Source of the DNA: Tyto alba
Lineage: Eukaryota; Chordata; Aves; Strigiformes; Tytonidae
Direction of reading: 5' to 3'
NCBI RefSeq assembly: GCF_018691265.1
Contig: NW_024881330.1
Span: 13,660,386-13,724,385 of the forward strand
Length of the DNA: 64,000 nt
Shown: piece after piece, positions 10,001 through 23,900 of the stretch
Position numbering within the stretch: position 1 is the first letter of the stretch
Layout: the number at the start of each line of letters is the position of its first letter
Program-made: the position numbers and the translations under genes
Notes under the pieces: model-generated
What the model saw: the letters and a program-made list of their open reading frames with translations, nothing else
Databases searched by the model: none
Told to the model about the DNA's origin: nothing

Positions 10001-12410
10001 CCAAGCATTCATAAAAATCAGTACCAGCACTGGGGCTCTTGTGACTTTTGGTGACTCCACACAAGAATCCCATGGCACAGTCTGACCCTCTGAGTCTAGA
10101 GCTGCTGGCTTAGCTATGCTGCCCATCGTTCACCCATCGCTGACACCAGCCAGAAGGCTCAGTTAGGCTCGCTACGCATTGCGGCAAATAGTTACAAGAC
10201 TGGCCTGGATCTCAGCAGTGTCAGTAGGAATTTTCCTGCTTTCACAGAAAAGTGTACCTGTAACACTATCACAAATATACGAGCGGTATCACAGTGCTCA
10301 CAGAAACAAGTTGGAGTCTTTATCCTACCAGGGCTCAGCCAGGAGTTCATATCATCTTCTTAGCAAGAAATCTGCCCTTAGGTCTTCAGCACATAATTTT
10401 CCCTGTATGCTGGGGTAGCTCTGGGATTTTGTTTTGCTGCAAGGCCATGCTAGTAATAACTCCTGTAAGTTTTGGAAAGATGGACTTGCAAAGCTAGCTG
10501 CTGGATAACATGCTAAATTACAGGTTAGGCTATGTGTTTTTACTACAACTAAAGGATTTTTTTTTTCCCCCCAATCTTGAAAATCCCTGGAAGGCAGCAC
10601 TCTCAGTGCAAAATATTTTGTCACAGTAGCCACCTTAAATGGCACCCCAGTTTGGTGACAAATTTATGGTGACATTTTTCAACAGAGGTGGTTAAATTCA
10701 AGTGTTGCCTGTAAAATTTCCTGCACTCCGAGAGTGTCTGGGAAAAAAAAATACTGTATGTAAAATTTGATTTATAAAAACCATGTGCCTGTTGCTTTAA
10801 ACTCTGGATACATTTACATTACAAGACACAAATTAAATTTAACATCATGCTGCCAACAAATGCGTTTCATCCAGGACTGAGCAGACAGGATGGGAGGTAG
10901 AAGTTGCAATAGATGGGTGGTGATACAGGGGGAAGCTTGGAAAAGACAGGAAGGGGACACACCCAGAGGGTGACTGACAAAGGCGTATACATTTATCAAA
11001 GTGTGGACACGCATTTTGCCAGCCATGAACTGTAAATTACCATCTGGTTTCAGAACTACTCTTTTCAGTATTAAAAATATGAAGATAAATGATCCCTCTT
11101 CCCAACCTGTTTAATTTATTTCCAACAGTTTTTAGAAGTCAGCAATAGAATAAAAAATATATGTAGATTTTCTTAATGATTTCCTTAATGTTCTAATATT
11201 GGTGCAGATCTTTCAGAGAAGTGCTGGCATCTACTGTCTGGAGGGGAGGTGGGAGAAGGGTTGCCTCCTGTTCAGACCTTATTCACTGCTTTTACTTATG
11301 ACTTAATACATTAATGAAATACATTTAAAAATAAATGCTATGCTAAGGATGTTGTGATGGATACTGAATTTGATGGATAGCGATACAAATGAAGATTAAT
11401 ATTACTCATATCTGTATGATTTAATGAAGGATATAATGCCACCTGCTGTGTGGTGAAAACAAATTACTTCTTCTTTGGTTGTTTTTGAATAGTTCTGGAA
11501 AGAAAATGATTTTGGACCAAACTAATTTCCTTTTAATGTCTTATATGTGTAATTAAAGATTCACGTGTTGCAACTGAGCATAAATGTTGTGTAAAATCAC
11601 ACACAGGAGAGGCCTACAATGTTAACCCACCACTTCCCAGAGAGTACAGCACCCAGCACCTTCCAGCTGAGTTAGTAGTTTCTTTTCTTCTTTGAGGACC
11701 TGGAAAGCATCCTCACACACTTCCCTGCTTTGTTACAGGTACAAAAGAAATCCCCTTGGAGGCAACAATGGCCTTTTATTCAGAGAATTGTGCGGGATGG
11801 AGATGTGTATTTCTTCATACTTTTAGCGTGGGCAGGGCACTTGGCCGGCCCAGGTGCAGGGCCACGCTGTGTCGGTACATCTCTGGTGGTTGCTGCACCA
11901 GCAGCTCTCAAGCCAGAGGCACCATGTGAATCCAAAGAGGGAGCAACAAAGCCTTGGAGCAGGCGTCTCTGCTGGGTGCAGACCACAAGTGGCACCAACG
12001 GAAGGCATTGAAGCACAGGCTATGGCTCGGACCTGTGGCCACTGTGGACCTTTCTTGGTGGGGTTTTTGGCTAATGGGTTACTTTGCAGCTCAGGACGCC
12101 CAGACTAGCCAGAGCTCCTGTGCTGGAGCGTGCTGTGTCTCCTTGCCATATCTAAAGCCTGAATGGCCTAGCTGCTGGATGGCATATTGTGTACAGCAGA
12201 CTGGCAAACGACTGTAACAAAGTAACTTTGTCCCCCAACAAAGTTAATTGAAAGAGATTTAATGTTGCTAAGAGATTTGGACTGCATCCCTCAAACTTCA
12301 GGAGATTAGGCTGCCGAGCAGGAGGCACTGCAGAGGGGTTGGCACCACGCCATTAAACAGAGCTTTATCAGGATGATATGTTAATATTTGTGTGTACTGT
12401 AAAATTAAGG
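10001..12410. other. Unique non-coding sequence
   Basis: No exon is recognised. The portion 11040-11600 is very AT-rich with little simple repeat, a composition often seen in non-coding conserved elements, but conservation cannot be judged here. The portion 11820-12110 is GC-richer and has overlapping frames in several registers without a family signature. Confidence 0.4.
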
Positions 12411-12436
12411 AAAAAAAAAAAAAAAAAAAAAAAAAA
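12411..12436. repeat. 26-base A run
   Basis: Uninterrupted A followed by GGGG. No AATAAA signal lies within the preceding 40 bases, which argues against a retrocopy tail. Confidence 0.9.
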
Positions 12437-15400
12437 GGGGGCAGGATGGTGGACTGCCTCATCTGCTTCTCTGGCATAGCGATTCACATTGAAGCTGATG
12501 GTAAAACACTAATGCTTCAGCAATAAAGACAAGTGATTTCAAAACAGCTTGATTGCAATGGAAAACAGATGCCTAATGCAGCCAATCCACCTTCATCTGT
12601 AGTCTCAGCAGATCTTCCATGGAGAAATATTTGTTTAATGAGAAGACCCAGAAGCCCCAGCTGAAATCAGAGCTGAGTTCTGTGAGGGGCTTCTTTGGGA
12701 TGCAAGAGCGCTGACTCAGCAGGCTGTGGGTAGACACAAGCTCTTTCTGCCTGGGGACCAAGCTGGCCATACACAGGTTCACCATCCTTCAAAAGCTGTG
12801 CAACCATGTTAGCATGAGACTGCGTGTGAGGTAACAAACCCTGATGAAAAACTCTACAGAAAAAAGCCCTAAAACAACCCCAAACAGAAAGACTACAGAA
12901 AGTACAGAAGACTACAGGGAAAAAAACACAACTTCAGAGACTTTAGAATAAAGACCCAACAAACCAGCTGGTAAGAAAGGCAGGCAGCAGTGAGACTCTT
13001 GGTATCCTTCATCTGACACAATATGGAGAGGGAAAATACCGAGAGTGCAGCACTGGATCTTACAGGCTGAGAAGGTGTTCCTGAATTTCTGCTGAACTTT
13101 GGACAATTAAAACACTGAAGCTGGTGTCAAAGTGGATTTTTGTGAATTAATTGCCGGAGAGAAGTTAGCTGCAGAAGATAATAGCGATGTGTGCAAGGGT
13201 TAGAAGAAATGTTTTCTGAGTGTAGATGTACATGGGAGATTTGAGGAGGGCCACTGGCAGTGCTCCTGCCTGGTCCTGACTGGCTCACTGTTACTGGGTT
13301 CTCACCTTGGAGATTTGGGGAATGTGGATATGAGTGTTCTGGGTGCTGGGAACCCATGTGGATGGGTGGAAAGGGTTTCACCACTCCAGCTACAGCTGAC
13401 CTGAGTCCTACTAGAAACTCAAGTGGTGTTTTCAGCTGAGGACCACTGGAAGTGTGGTCCGTCTGGTGGCCATATCAGCAAAGTGTAGTGTGAGGTTTTC
13501 TCACCGCATGAAATCTGCAGCACCTGAATAGGGCGTGGGAGAAATGGGGAAACCTCGAGGTTTCATGAAATGGAGGACAACACAGTTTCTACCCACAGAT
13601 TTTAGTAATTTCAGCTATGGTTGTAACACAAGACCTACAGCTCTCCCTTATTGCTAGTAAACAGTTAGGGCCTGGGCTGTCCAACTGTCATTTTTTTCCT
13701 CTCTTCCAACCTACTGCATTTAATAAACACTTTGCCTGAAATCCTGGTCCCAGTGAGTCAAAATGGCAAATATTTCCTGGACTCCAGTGAGACAGGAGCC
13801 AATTCTCAAATAGAATGACATACTAGCCCTATGCATTGGCTATACTCTGAACTTACACGCCCAGAAGTCACATCAAGAAAACACAGAGGTCATGGGAAAT
13901 CCACATTTTCTGTATAAAGCGTGGGAGTACAATTTGTAGGCTGATGCAGCTTATCTTTAGATCACTAAGGAGGTAGATAAGACTGGGGAGCCTTGTGTAT
14001 GTAGCTCAGCCCAGGTACAGGTTCAAGCCCAACCCGATTACATATTGTCTGATGTCCCCACAATGTGGTTTGGATGTGTCTGCCTTGATTTTAGTGGACA
14101 GATTTTACACCTGTGAGATGCTCCCCCTTTGCCAAAGCATCCCCTGGCTTTGGGTTGAGCTACAAGTGTGACATTTGTACTCTTTCTATAGCTGGGCTAC
14201 AAGCCTGCCAGTTGCTATTAACATTCCGTAAAAACCCCCAAACTCCAGGAGGGAGGGACAAAGAATGCATCAAGTGTTTATTGGCTTTGCTGCTGATAGC
14301 TGGGTGAAGATAAATATTTGTGCAATGGTATGTCCCATTATCTGGCTCTGGGAATAAAGTGATGATCCAGTCCAAGTGCTTTATCACAGCTACACATCAG
14401 AGGAGAACTATATAGGAAGCTAATCTCAGGACTGTCTTGGCTTTTGCAGATCTGAATAGTTATGTGGATCTGATTAGTTATACATTTTATATTCCTTTAA
14501 TGAGGCTTTTCCATCTGAACAGTTAGGTCTTCAGACAGAAAAACTCCTCCCACTTCACATTATTTTTTATTGCCCTGGGCTGCATGTGTGTAATTCATTT
14601 CTGTATCCCAGAAATGGCCTCTCTAGTTATATTTTGGAGGATTCGGCCTGAGTTAGGACCTGCCTTCTTGAGTACCGAGGAAACGTACAGGCTTGCAGAA
14701 AGCACTCTGTGCTATAACACAACAGCAGGAATTAGGAAGAATAAAGCTAAACTCAAATTCATTCTGGTGGAAACTTTATTATAGTGAATGAAATATATCA
14801 CTGAAGAAAAGTCTGGGTTTACCACCAAACACCACAAATGAGCTAGTTCTAGCAACTTTAAGTGATGTAAGGTGACCTTCACTCCGAAAGCCTTTTCTCC
14901 TCTCAATTTTCTCCATTCTGGTGTCTTTCCATGCTCAACTGGCAGCATCAGCAGAGTGGGAGGAAAATGGTAACGACAGAAGTCACTGCCAGAGAAAAAA
15001 AGAATGTATGTAATCTTTTTTGTATTGTCCAGAAGGGTAAGGACTATGAAGAGGGAAACTTGTGTGCTGAGTTTAATCTTAACATTCTTTCTAAAAAGCC
15101 TCAATGTTGCATTTAAAAAAGAAATCTCTAAATTGGTGAACACAGACCTTATATTAAAAGTATTGTCCATGGTTTAAAAAACACTACTGGAAAGTGGGTT
15201 TGTTCATATTTTTCTCTCTTTCTGGGTTGCAAGGATTGATTCGTCTGTTTGAGCATAATGGTGGTAGCTGAGACCATCACAAGGGCTGGCCCCTCGAAAC
15301 CAAAGCTCTTCATTCCTCCCCTGTATAATCAGCTGGGAAGAAGAGGCTCACTGGCCCCGTGGGGAGCCTACTCCATCACTGGAAGCCTACTCCTGCTAGG

Positions 15401-17439
15401 ACTTCGGGAGCTGGGGGAATGTGGGGGAGTGGAGAAGCCAAACCTCCTTCTCCTCTGTCTGCTTTTAATGTCGCTTATGAAGGAGCTATCAGAAGTTCTT
15501 AATTTCACATTTTGATCTTATTTCCCATTCAGCAGCTCAGTACAGATGTGTATTTTCCAAGCCATCTGATCTGTTTGGATAATAAAAGCCCACTAGGTCT
15601 TTTGGGGAAAAGCTGATATACAGTTGCCAACATTTTTGTAGATGTTTTCCAAGCACAGTTTTCCAACTGAACCCCAGAGGGTGGGCAGGCTGGGAGCTGA
15701 TGGAGGGCTGTGTCCTCATTTTCATCAATTTTTAATGTGTTTAAAAAAAGAAAGAAAGAAAACAATGTCCTTTCCCAGTGACCAGCTTCTCTAAAATGGT
15801 ACAGTTTTGAGGGTTTTGTACTGAAGAATTTATTTTCTAATAAATTCTTGATTTATATCTTTTAATATAAGTTTCCATTTTTCTGCCAAAACATTAAAAG
15901 AGTGGCAATCTCTTCCCCATCCATGTAATAATGAGAGATTTTCACATGCTCTGAATCAGGAAAAGCATATTACAATCCTATACTGTATTCTTCAGAAAGT
16001 ACTTAGAGCTGTTAGCTCTCTTTGAAATCTGGTGGTGGTGGTAAATTTGTATCGCTTCTAGAAATTAGGTCATGGATGTTAATCCATGAGTTCCCAACAT
16101 CATTCATCTTCTGTGTTTTGTGGGCTTCTCCTAATGAACCAAACTGGTGGTATTGCATCCACCACCTCGATGAGCAGGCCTGGAGCACGTTACATTCATC
16201 TTGTGAGACCTGAAGTGGTGAGAGGCTCTGACCTCTTTTCTGGCATGTCTGGATATATTTGCAAGGTAGGAAAGAGTGAGTCTTGAGAATAAGTGTGTTG
16301 ACTCTGGACATCCTTCTGCTGGGATGCTGTTGGATCTTGTTTTCATGAGACCCAGCTGATACCCCTGGGGAACACACAGGACATGCTCTGCAGTGCACTG
16401 TGCGCCACCTTGCAGACCTGTTGTGCGATGGGCATCTGGCCGAGGAGATGTACCCTGGTCCTCTGTGCTGCATGCCTGCTTCTCACTCCCTTCTGCTGTT
16501 GTGAATACCTCTACTATTTCTCTGAGAAATATCCTTGCATTCTGAAATCGATCCTTTTTCTTTCAAGTTTCTTCTTGTCCTCTGTTTTCTGTAGTTCTAC
16601 AACATAAAATAGAGGAATGTGAATTCCTCCCTTATCTTCTCTCCCTCCTTCTTTCTAACGATTCCTTCACCTGCTGGAAGTGTAAGTGCAGTCTGCTGCC
16701 AGGTCTTCGTAACTGCTGTTCATGAGCTGGAGAACCTGCACACAAGACTTTGCATGTGGATCTAGAAACCAGTGTGGCAAAGTGGACCCGGGACTCAGCA
16801 ATACAAATTTTTCAAAACTAAGACTGAAGATACCATTGCTTTATACAGCTGCATGCAGCGAGACCCATCAGAGAGCTCTCACTGACCTCAGAAGGCGAAT
16901 GAAATCCTCATCTCAGTAGAGCAAATGGCATAAAAGCAGACATCTCTTCTCCAAACCTGCTTTGTTTTGTTGTTATATGTGAGCTGGAGAGCCTCCTGTG
17001 CGCTACTGAAGAGGGAAGATTTATTTTTAAAAATTCCAATATAACCAGAAGGTTTTTCTCTTAGAACTGAAAAACAGCAAAGAAACTTTAAACAACAGGC
17101 AAGAAGACTGTTACAGGCAACCCAGTCTTAATTTGCAGAGGTACTTTAACCAGTATAACACTGAAGATCATGATGCTCTGGCCCTTTTTCTTCCCTGAAC
17201 AGTTCAGTTAACGTTTGGGCTAATTGGTAGCTGTCAAGCTTGTGCTGAATGTACTGAGGGTTTCTGTGATACTTCTCTGTCCACTTGAAGGCAAATGGAA
17301 TAGTTTGGGTTTCAGAAAAATGTCAATTGGAAAGCAATTTCCATTCATTCAGAGCTTACTCAAAGTGTTATCATTTTGCCTGATGCTTTCTATGCTGCTT
17401 GCTCTTCTGAAGCTGATCTATTTATTTCTGTTATCTGCT
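12437..17439. other. Unique non-coding sequence
   Basis: No repeat family or known exon is seen. The longest frames are 152 residues on the minus strand at 14712-15170 and 153 residues on the minus strand at 16012-16473. Neither has a recognisable domain, and the second is opposed by several plus-strand frames over the same bases, as expected by chance. Confidence 0.4.
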
Positions 17440-17565
17440 TCATTGTAAATGCCCAGAGAACAGACTGTCTCCTTTATTGTATGCGTGCAAAGTGCCCGCC
17501 ATGGTCTGTCTTTCTTGCTGGGACTCCAAGGTGCTGCTACAATTTATATGAGGATGGAAAATTTG
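17440..17565 (+). repeat. Possible ancient dispersed repeat of L2/MIR 3'-end style
   Basis: The segment combines an ATTGTAAATGCCCAGAGAACAG-like opening, ACTGTCTCCTTTATTGT, a GTGCAAAGTGCC block and a closing GGGACTCCAAGGTGCTGCTA. This order (TGTAAGCTC, ACTGTCT, GTACAGTGCC, GGTGCTAC) recalls the 3' portion of very old dispersed amniote retroposons. It is a by-eye match and heavily diverged. Confidence 0.35.
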
Positions 17566-20439
17566 AATAACCTCCTTGTTCCTGCTCTGAGTGATGAATG
17601 TATGTGAGGAAGTCTAGGATTTTTCCTTTAATAAAGTGTTATTTTTCACATTAACAGTACTAAAATAGATGAACTTTGACTTGGACTTTTCAGTCCCAGA
17701 GTATGTGTTCGCTAAGCCATTGTGCTGATGAGAGGAAAATTTGGCCCTATGAGCCATGCACAGTCCCAGGGAGCAGTGGCCAATCCAGTTGTCTTTTGCT
17801 TCTGGATTTTGAGGAGTGAATCTTACATCTTTTTTTGTTTGCACCTCTATAAAATTGCAGATCACACTATAGCTTGAGCACATCCCTCCAGGAAGCATTT
17901 AAAAATACCTGGTTTTGAAGATGCTTCTCACAAATAGGCATTTTTAATGGTATAAGGAAAAAATGCTTGGTAAAGGACAAATACTCTTTTTACAGGTATA
18001 TCACAGTGATGGTGGTGTAGGGATAGAGCCGGTTGACATTAGTGACTTTTTAGCTTCCTCTGCAGTTTAACGGTGAAGATAAGGCATTAGGGTAGGACCT
18101 TGGAGAACTGGGCTCAGAAAATAACATTACCCCATATTTTGGGGGAAAATCACTCATAGTCTTTTTCTATCTGAATTTCTTGTCTGTGGAGACAGCAGAT
18201 GAGGGGCTTGCCATCCTGGACTGCCACTACCGCTTCTGAAACTGCTGTACCACCCTGCCCTGGAGCCAGGAGGTACACAGGTTTTACCTGTCTGAAGGAG
18301 TGAGGGGTTATGAACATTTACCAGGTAGTTTCTAAGTCAGAGCTTGATAAATGGTGGATGGGGCTGTACGGTATATCTGGTGAGGGCATTTGGTGAAGGT
18401 ATCTGCTAGCTCTCTGCTTAGTTTGCAACTTGTCTTACCTGCACAATGAAGCAGCTGATTTCAGGAGGTTTTGATGCTTTGTTAAAACATTATCAATGCA
18501 GTCTCATAGTGTAATACATTGCGTGACTCTTGCAACTATTATTCTCCCAGAGTTTCTTCCTGAAAGTATTCAACAGGGGCAGGAGAGCATGGTAGAAATG
18601 TGGGAACATTTGAGAGTTGTGATTGTCCATATGATTTGTTCTTGGTACCCATTTAGTGCCCCTAAACTGTGCCTGGTTCCCGCTGTAAAACCAGTGTAAG
18701 GGGTCCAGCTAATCTGCAGAACCGCATCACTTTTAACCATGTCCCACAGAAAGACTGAGAAAAGCTGAGATGAAAAAGTCCATGGTCGTACAAGCAGTAG
18801 ATGGGGTTGAATGAAGTGACTTGAATGTCAAGTGGTACAGAATGTTTGGAGAACTTTGGATGAGGCTATCACTAGGATATGACCTAAATGTGAGGAAAAC
18901 CAAGCAATATGTAATGAGGACTTGCTTTGCATCTGACTTACCCTGCAGGACTCTCAAAGTTGTGGATGATCATGCAAACTGTATGTGGTGCAGAGAGAAC
19001 AAATCTGAGTTACTAGAGAGAGGGATTTCCTGTTTCTGGGCTCTAGGGTCAGGGTTCTTTACCCAGATTAGCCCAGAGATCTTTTTGCTTGGTATAGAAT
19101 AAAGATTATACTATAAAAGCCAACAGATGCTTAACTGTCATGTTATGAATGGCGTCACTGTAATTAAATGCCTCAGCTTGTTGCCTTAAACAAGCAGTTT
19201 CTTTGAGAATTCATCACTACAAAAAAAAAAAAAAAAAGAATACTGAGTTTTGCAGAGGGCAAAGGAGGAAACTTTGCTTTCCTTCCCCCTAATTCTGATT
19301 TGGAACCTAAAATTCCCCAATTCCCTTAGCAGGACTTTCTGCCTCATAAGTGGACAGCTTTCCCTGACCTCAAGCCCCATGTACTCTGGAGGGGAGCAAA
19401 TACTGTAGTCCCCCTTTACAGATTGATGCATCAAGACAGAAATCTTCAGGTTCAACACTACAACTCAAATCCTGCATCACTGTGTACCTGTGAGCCTTGT
19501 TTTTAGGTGACCTGCTGTCCTGTGAATTCACACCTCCCATTTGGGAATTCATGGCAGGCATGGAAGCCTGAGGCTGGGATTCTACCTGGGGTGGTGGGAA
19601 ATGCCGAATTGTCATGTTGTGCTCTTATGGTAAGCCTCTTTCCTCTGGTAGCTTCTAGCTGTGAGTGGGGAAGGGTTCAGCCCTTTCTTTTGTCATGGGC
19701 AGGGTGCTTCTCTGGCACATGAAGACTCTGGTCCTTGTTTCTTCTGTCTGCTACAACCCCCATTCCCAAGGTAGGCACCGACCAGTGGGGCTGCAGGGCA
19801 GGCTCAGCAGTCTCCTTGGTTTCCCTGCTGAAGCTGCCTGCTCCATGCCTGCACAGGGTATTTTATCTCCTTCCAAAACACCCCTTGCAAATACAAGAGG
19901 TGGGGGAAACTTCTGGTCTGAAATCCCCCTATGGAGCTACATCTGCATTTGGTGGCCATTTAAGAGTTGAATGCTTCAGCCGAGGCAAAGGGTGAGTGCG
20001 TGCCAGGAATGCCTGAACATTAGACATTGCCATTAAAAGAAGTAAGTAATTTCTTAAAAATTTATACCTAAAATGACTTCCCCAGGTGAAGAAGAAAACA
20101 GCCAGGCTCAGGGTTACTTGCAGGTGCAGAATAGCCTCTTGATTTCCCTCTTAGTGTTTTTTTTCACTCCTTTTTTCTCTCACTGTTCAATGAGGTCCTG
20201 ATCCTTCCAGTTGCCTCAAGGAGGGCTGCTCCAAATTCAGCACTCATGTCAGTTGAAACCAAAGGGCTTCAGGCCAAGGATCTTAGCTTGAGACCTTCAA
20301 ATTATTTAGGGTCCCAATGCCCAAGATGAAGGATGGCTCCTTATCAGTGATGTTGTGTTTGGGGGAGAAGGGCTTTGGCACATGAGACAGTTAAAACTTT
20401 GGATGAGGGGTGTTGATGCACTTGGGCAAGATTGTTGGC
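17566..20439. other. Unique non-coding sequence with a 17-base A run
   Basis: A run of 17 A lies at 19221-19237. No exon or repeat family is recognised. The 19500-19990 part is GC-richer with overlapping short frames on both strands and no family signature. Confidence 0.4.
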
Positions 20440-20905
20440 GATCACGTGGGAACCTGCAATCCAGGGAAGGGCCCTCATCTGTGAGTTCCACAGCTGGTCA
20501 GCCCAATTTCCAGCCTCTCCAGGTCCCCCTGAACAGTAGCCTGCCCTGCAGCATATCCCACTCCCTGGTTTGGTGTGAGATGCAGAGACGACACTCAATC
20601 CTATCATGCAGACCATTAGGGGAGACAAGAAGAATTTCTGGTCCCAGGGCCAGTCTGAAGGACAATGCCAGGTCCTAGATGCCAGTTGGACTTTGCACTG
20701 CTGGTCACACCTCCTTCAGCCTCGCAGCATAGCCCATTTTCCAGCCACCTTATTGTCCTCTTATCCAGCCCATATTGCACCAATCTGGTGATAGGGACAG
20801 CACAGGGGACTGCGTCAAAAGCCTTGCAAAAGTTAAAGTTTATAACATCCACTGCCTTCTCCTTGTCCAGAGTGCCAGTCACCTTACCACAGAAAGCAGA
20901 TTTTT
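20440..20905 (-). mobile_element. Internal fragment of a CR1 LINE, reverse-transcriptase region, degraded
   Basis: On the minus strand, 20882-20616 translates to a peptide containing EKAVDVINFNFCKAFDAVP and later YGLDKRTIRWLEN. This follows the CR1 reverse-transcriptase pattern in which a conserved DFxKAFDxV block precedes a YG-D-TxRW block. Further along the minus strand (about 20560-20440) the wording shifts to the region of CR1 that normally follows the FADD box (RDLERLE-like), so the FADD segment itself appears lost. Frameshifts and stops make it non-functional. Neither CR1 end is present. Confidence 0.75.
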
Positions 20906-23900
20906 ACCAGCTCAGGCATGGTTTATCTTTGCTGCAAGTTCAGTCAGCTTTACACTGCACTCCCTCCACCCTCTAGGATGTGGTGTCAGTGGGGATCAAA
21001 TTCGTTCAGTCTCCCTGCCTCCCCTGGAGTTGACATACCTTTAACATACACTCATGCTGCTACAAAAGCAATTGAACCTGGTACTGAGCAATTGAGTCCC
21101 AAACATTCCCTTCAATTATCTACACCACTTGTACTCTGGGAGAAAGTACAGATGATGACATTCAAGATGGAATAATTATGCAGTGGAGCCTTGCAGTATT
21201 TATATGAAGGGTTATTACACCAGAGCTCCAAATGTTAGCAAAATCACCCCAAGTAAACAGCATGCAGGCTTTGCATGTCCACCTTCCACTCTCATAATGC
21301 TCGCTCATGTTTATGGGCAGACAGATATGGGTTTTTATTGCTAACATCTTTCTCATTAATAGCCTGCTTGAGTTTTATGGTGTATCTTTTTGGCACAAAA
21401 TCAATTGAGAGTTTGCAATTATGTTTCCGGATAGAAGATGCTGTTTACATCATGTTACTCTGTAAATGTGGGACAAAGAGATCTCTGTGGGAACATCAGG
21501 GATGGTGCTGGGACACATATATAGCCAAGAGGGCAGAGTTTGCTGCCAGAATTACAGTGTCTTCCCTCAACTGGATGCAACAGCATGACCAAAGCTGCAG
21601 AAGGAATGGGAACTTCAAACAGGGTTTGCCCTGAGGCACTGTGGGCTGGGAAATGCATGAGCACTGCAAGATTTGCGTATTTAGCTGAAGAAGGATAGGA
21701 GCACTATGGGCAGTGATGTTAGTCCTGCCTGACTTTGCAGAGGTGGGACCTGCCTTAGTGCAGAGCTTTTCCCGCGCACTTGCGAGGCCTTGTATGGGCA
21801 CACTTTGTGCAATGTTAGGCAACATGCCACATGAATCACTTTGCAGAGGCTGGAAAAATGTAGCAACATATGGAGCTGAGTTTGGGGAAAGAATTGAAAA
21901 CAAACCTCATAACTTGAGTGGTTTCCTCCCATGGCAGCTGTTCACATGTGCTCTTGATGTTTGATATGAGCCTCGCTGCTCACTGGGGAGATACCTGGCA
22001 GTCATCAGTGGAGCACTTGCTCTCCAGAAGCCTTTTACCACCTCTGTAGCTGCTTGGGATGAGGAGTGAATTCTGTGCTGACCTGAGGAGAACACAATAT
22101 CTGCTTCCCTGCACAAGCTTTGTGAACTTCTCAGACAGCATCCCCTCAGCCTCTGAGCTAGATTACATCTAAACCCAGCAGCTATTAAATAATCTGTACT
22201 GAGGGTATTCAGCATGACTTGCCGAAAGACCTTATAACCAGGCTGGGTCATACTGGAAACTATTTTCTAGTAGACATATCATAGCCACATCCACATCTGA
22301 TTAAAGCACCATAACTCCAATGCAGCCCAAGCTGGCATCACAACTCCCACCAGGACAGTCAACTCTTTCCACCAGCAACCACAAAACCTTTCAATCTGAA
22401 TAGAAACCAAATGGGTGACAGTCTTTGATCTAGTTAGGATGCCGTGAAGATAAAGCTCAGGAGGAAAGGGTTATGTCTGCTGCTACAGACTTCACATGAT
22501 GCTGGCTAGCTCATTTCTTTGGACCTCAACTCTCTAGCCATAAGAGCAGAGAGGAATAGTGCTCTCTGTCTAATCTGTTTGCACTTTGACTTTTATAATG
22601 AGCATGTTACCATACTGAAGGAGATCCAAGTCTTACTCCGGGGACTGAAGCTGTGAACAACTTAAACCATCTTAGAATGAAAGAACTTCAGTAGAGAAAA
22701 GTAAACACAAGAGTTAGGATAGAATAAACTCACCTGAAAGCAATAACTCATCAGGAGTTTGATGGACTGAAAGCACAACATTGCCAATGTTAAGGATATA
22801 TCTGTTTAGGGCTGTCAAGCAATTCCCATTGGGGCCTCTCTTGCGGTCGAGCTGCCACCTAAACTGTGGATATGCACATCTGGCTCAGTTGTTTCCAGCC
22901 TAGAGCCCTGGAAATCACAGAGGAAATCCTTGTGCTGTAGGAAAACCATGGCTAAACACTTCTTTTCTTGGCTGGTTTTTGTATCCTCTCTCAGGACACT
23001 GGCATTGCACCAGACAATGCATTCCCACTAATGAATGGGGCTGGTAGGTGGTTCATCGCCCTCTCTCAGGGGCTACTTTGAGGTGTGGGCATCCTCAGGA
23101 GTAAGTCACTAATTTTGTTATTACTGACATAGTGATGTTGGGATGTCCTTTCCCCATCTGCTCTGTAGGAATTTAGTTATACAAAGACAGCCCAGCACCT
23201 CCTCATGATGTGAACAGCAAAACACAGAGCTGTGACATGACACATGGTGACGTCACTTATTGTTTCTCTGTCAGATAGGACTAGGAGAGGCAGTTTCAGG
23301 GACTGCCACAAGGCCAAGGGCTGGGGAAGGGAGACAGAGACAGAGGTCTCCATCTCAGTGCTGGGTGGTCAGTACAAGGGGGAAGAGGTATCTCTGGTGG
23401 TCCTGGGGGGCACTCTTGTGGAGCAGTTGCCTTGCACATCCAGGGATAGGATTAGCTCCCATTTTGAACAGGGCTCACTGTCTTCTCTTGGGCTTCAGAG
23501 TGGTTTTTATTGAGAGGCAGGGATTTTTGCACAGGTGGCTCCACAGAAAACCATGTGGCAGCCCCAGTTTTACTGGGCCAGGCCAGGGCTCCTCATTGAC
23601 CCTCACAGCTGGGTTGGGTCTCAGCTCCTCTGTAAGGACCTAAGGGGATGAACAGTCCCTGTCTGCAGATGGGTGGGAGGATTCATCCCCTAAAGAAAAT
23701 GTGTCTATCCTGAGCTGGCCCCTATATAGTCAACTGAATACTACTGAACAGGTTGTATGATGATTCCCCCAGACAGACCTCTAGAGACATCAGATGAAGA
23801 GCAGTTCAAGAACACATTATTTCACTCTACTTCCTCTAAAGGGAATTGAAGGTGATCAGCACCTATATTGGAAGTATCTGTCATTAGGTGAACTGAATTC

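Noticed and set aside
12380..12436. Possible processed pseudogene tail (A26)
   Set aside because: No polyadenylation signal before the run and no recognisable coding sequence upstream.
14712..15170. 152-residue minus-strand open frame
   Set aside because: No recognisable domain, no splice-site pair, AT-rich codon use like the surrounding non-coding DNA.
16012..16473. 153-residue minus-strand open frame
   Set aside because: Several plus-strand frames cover the same bases and no family pattern is seen; length is within chance expectation for 64 kb in six frames.
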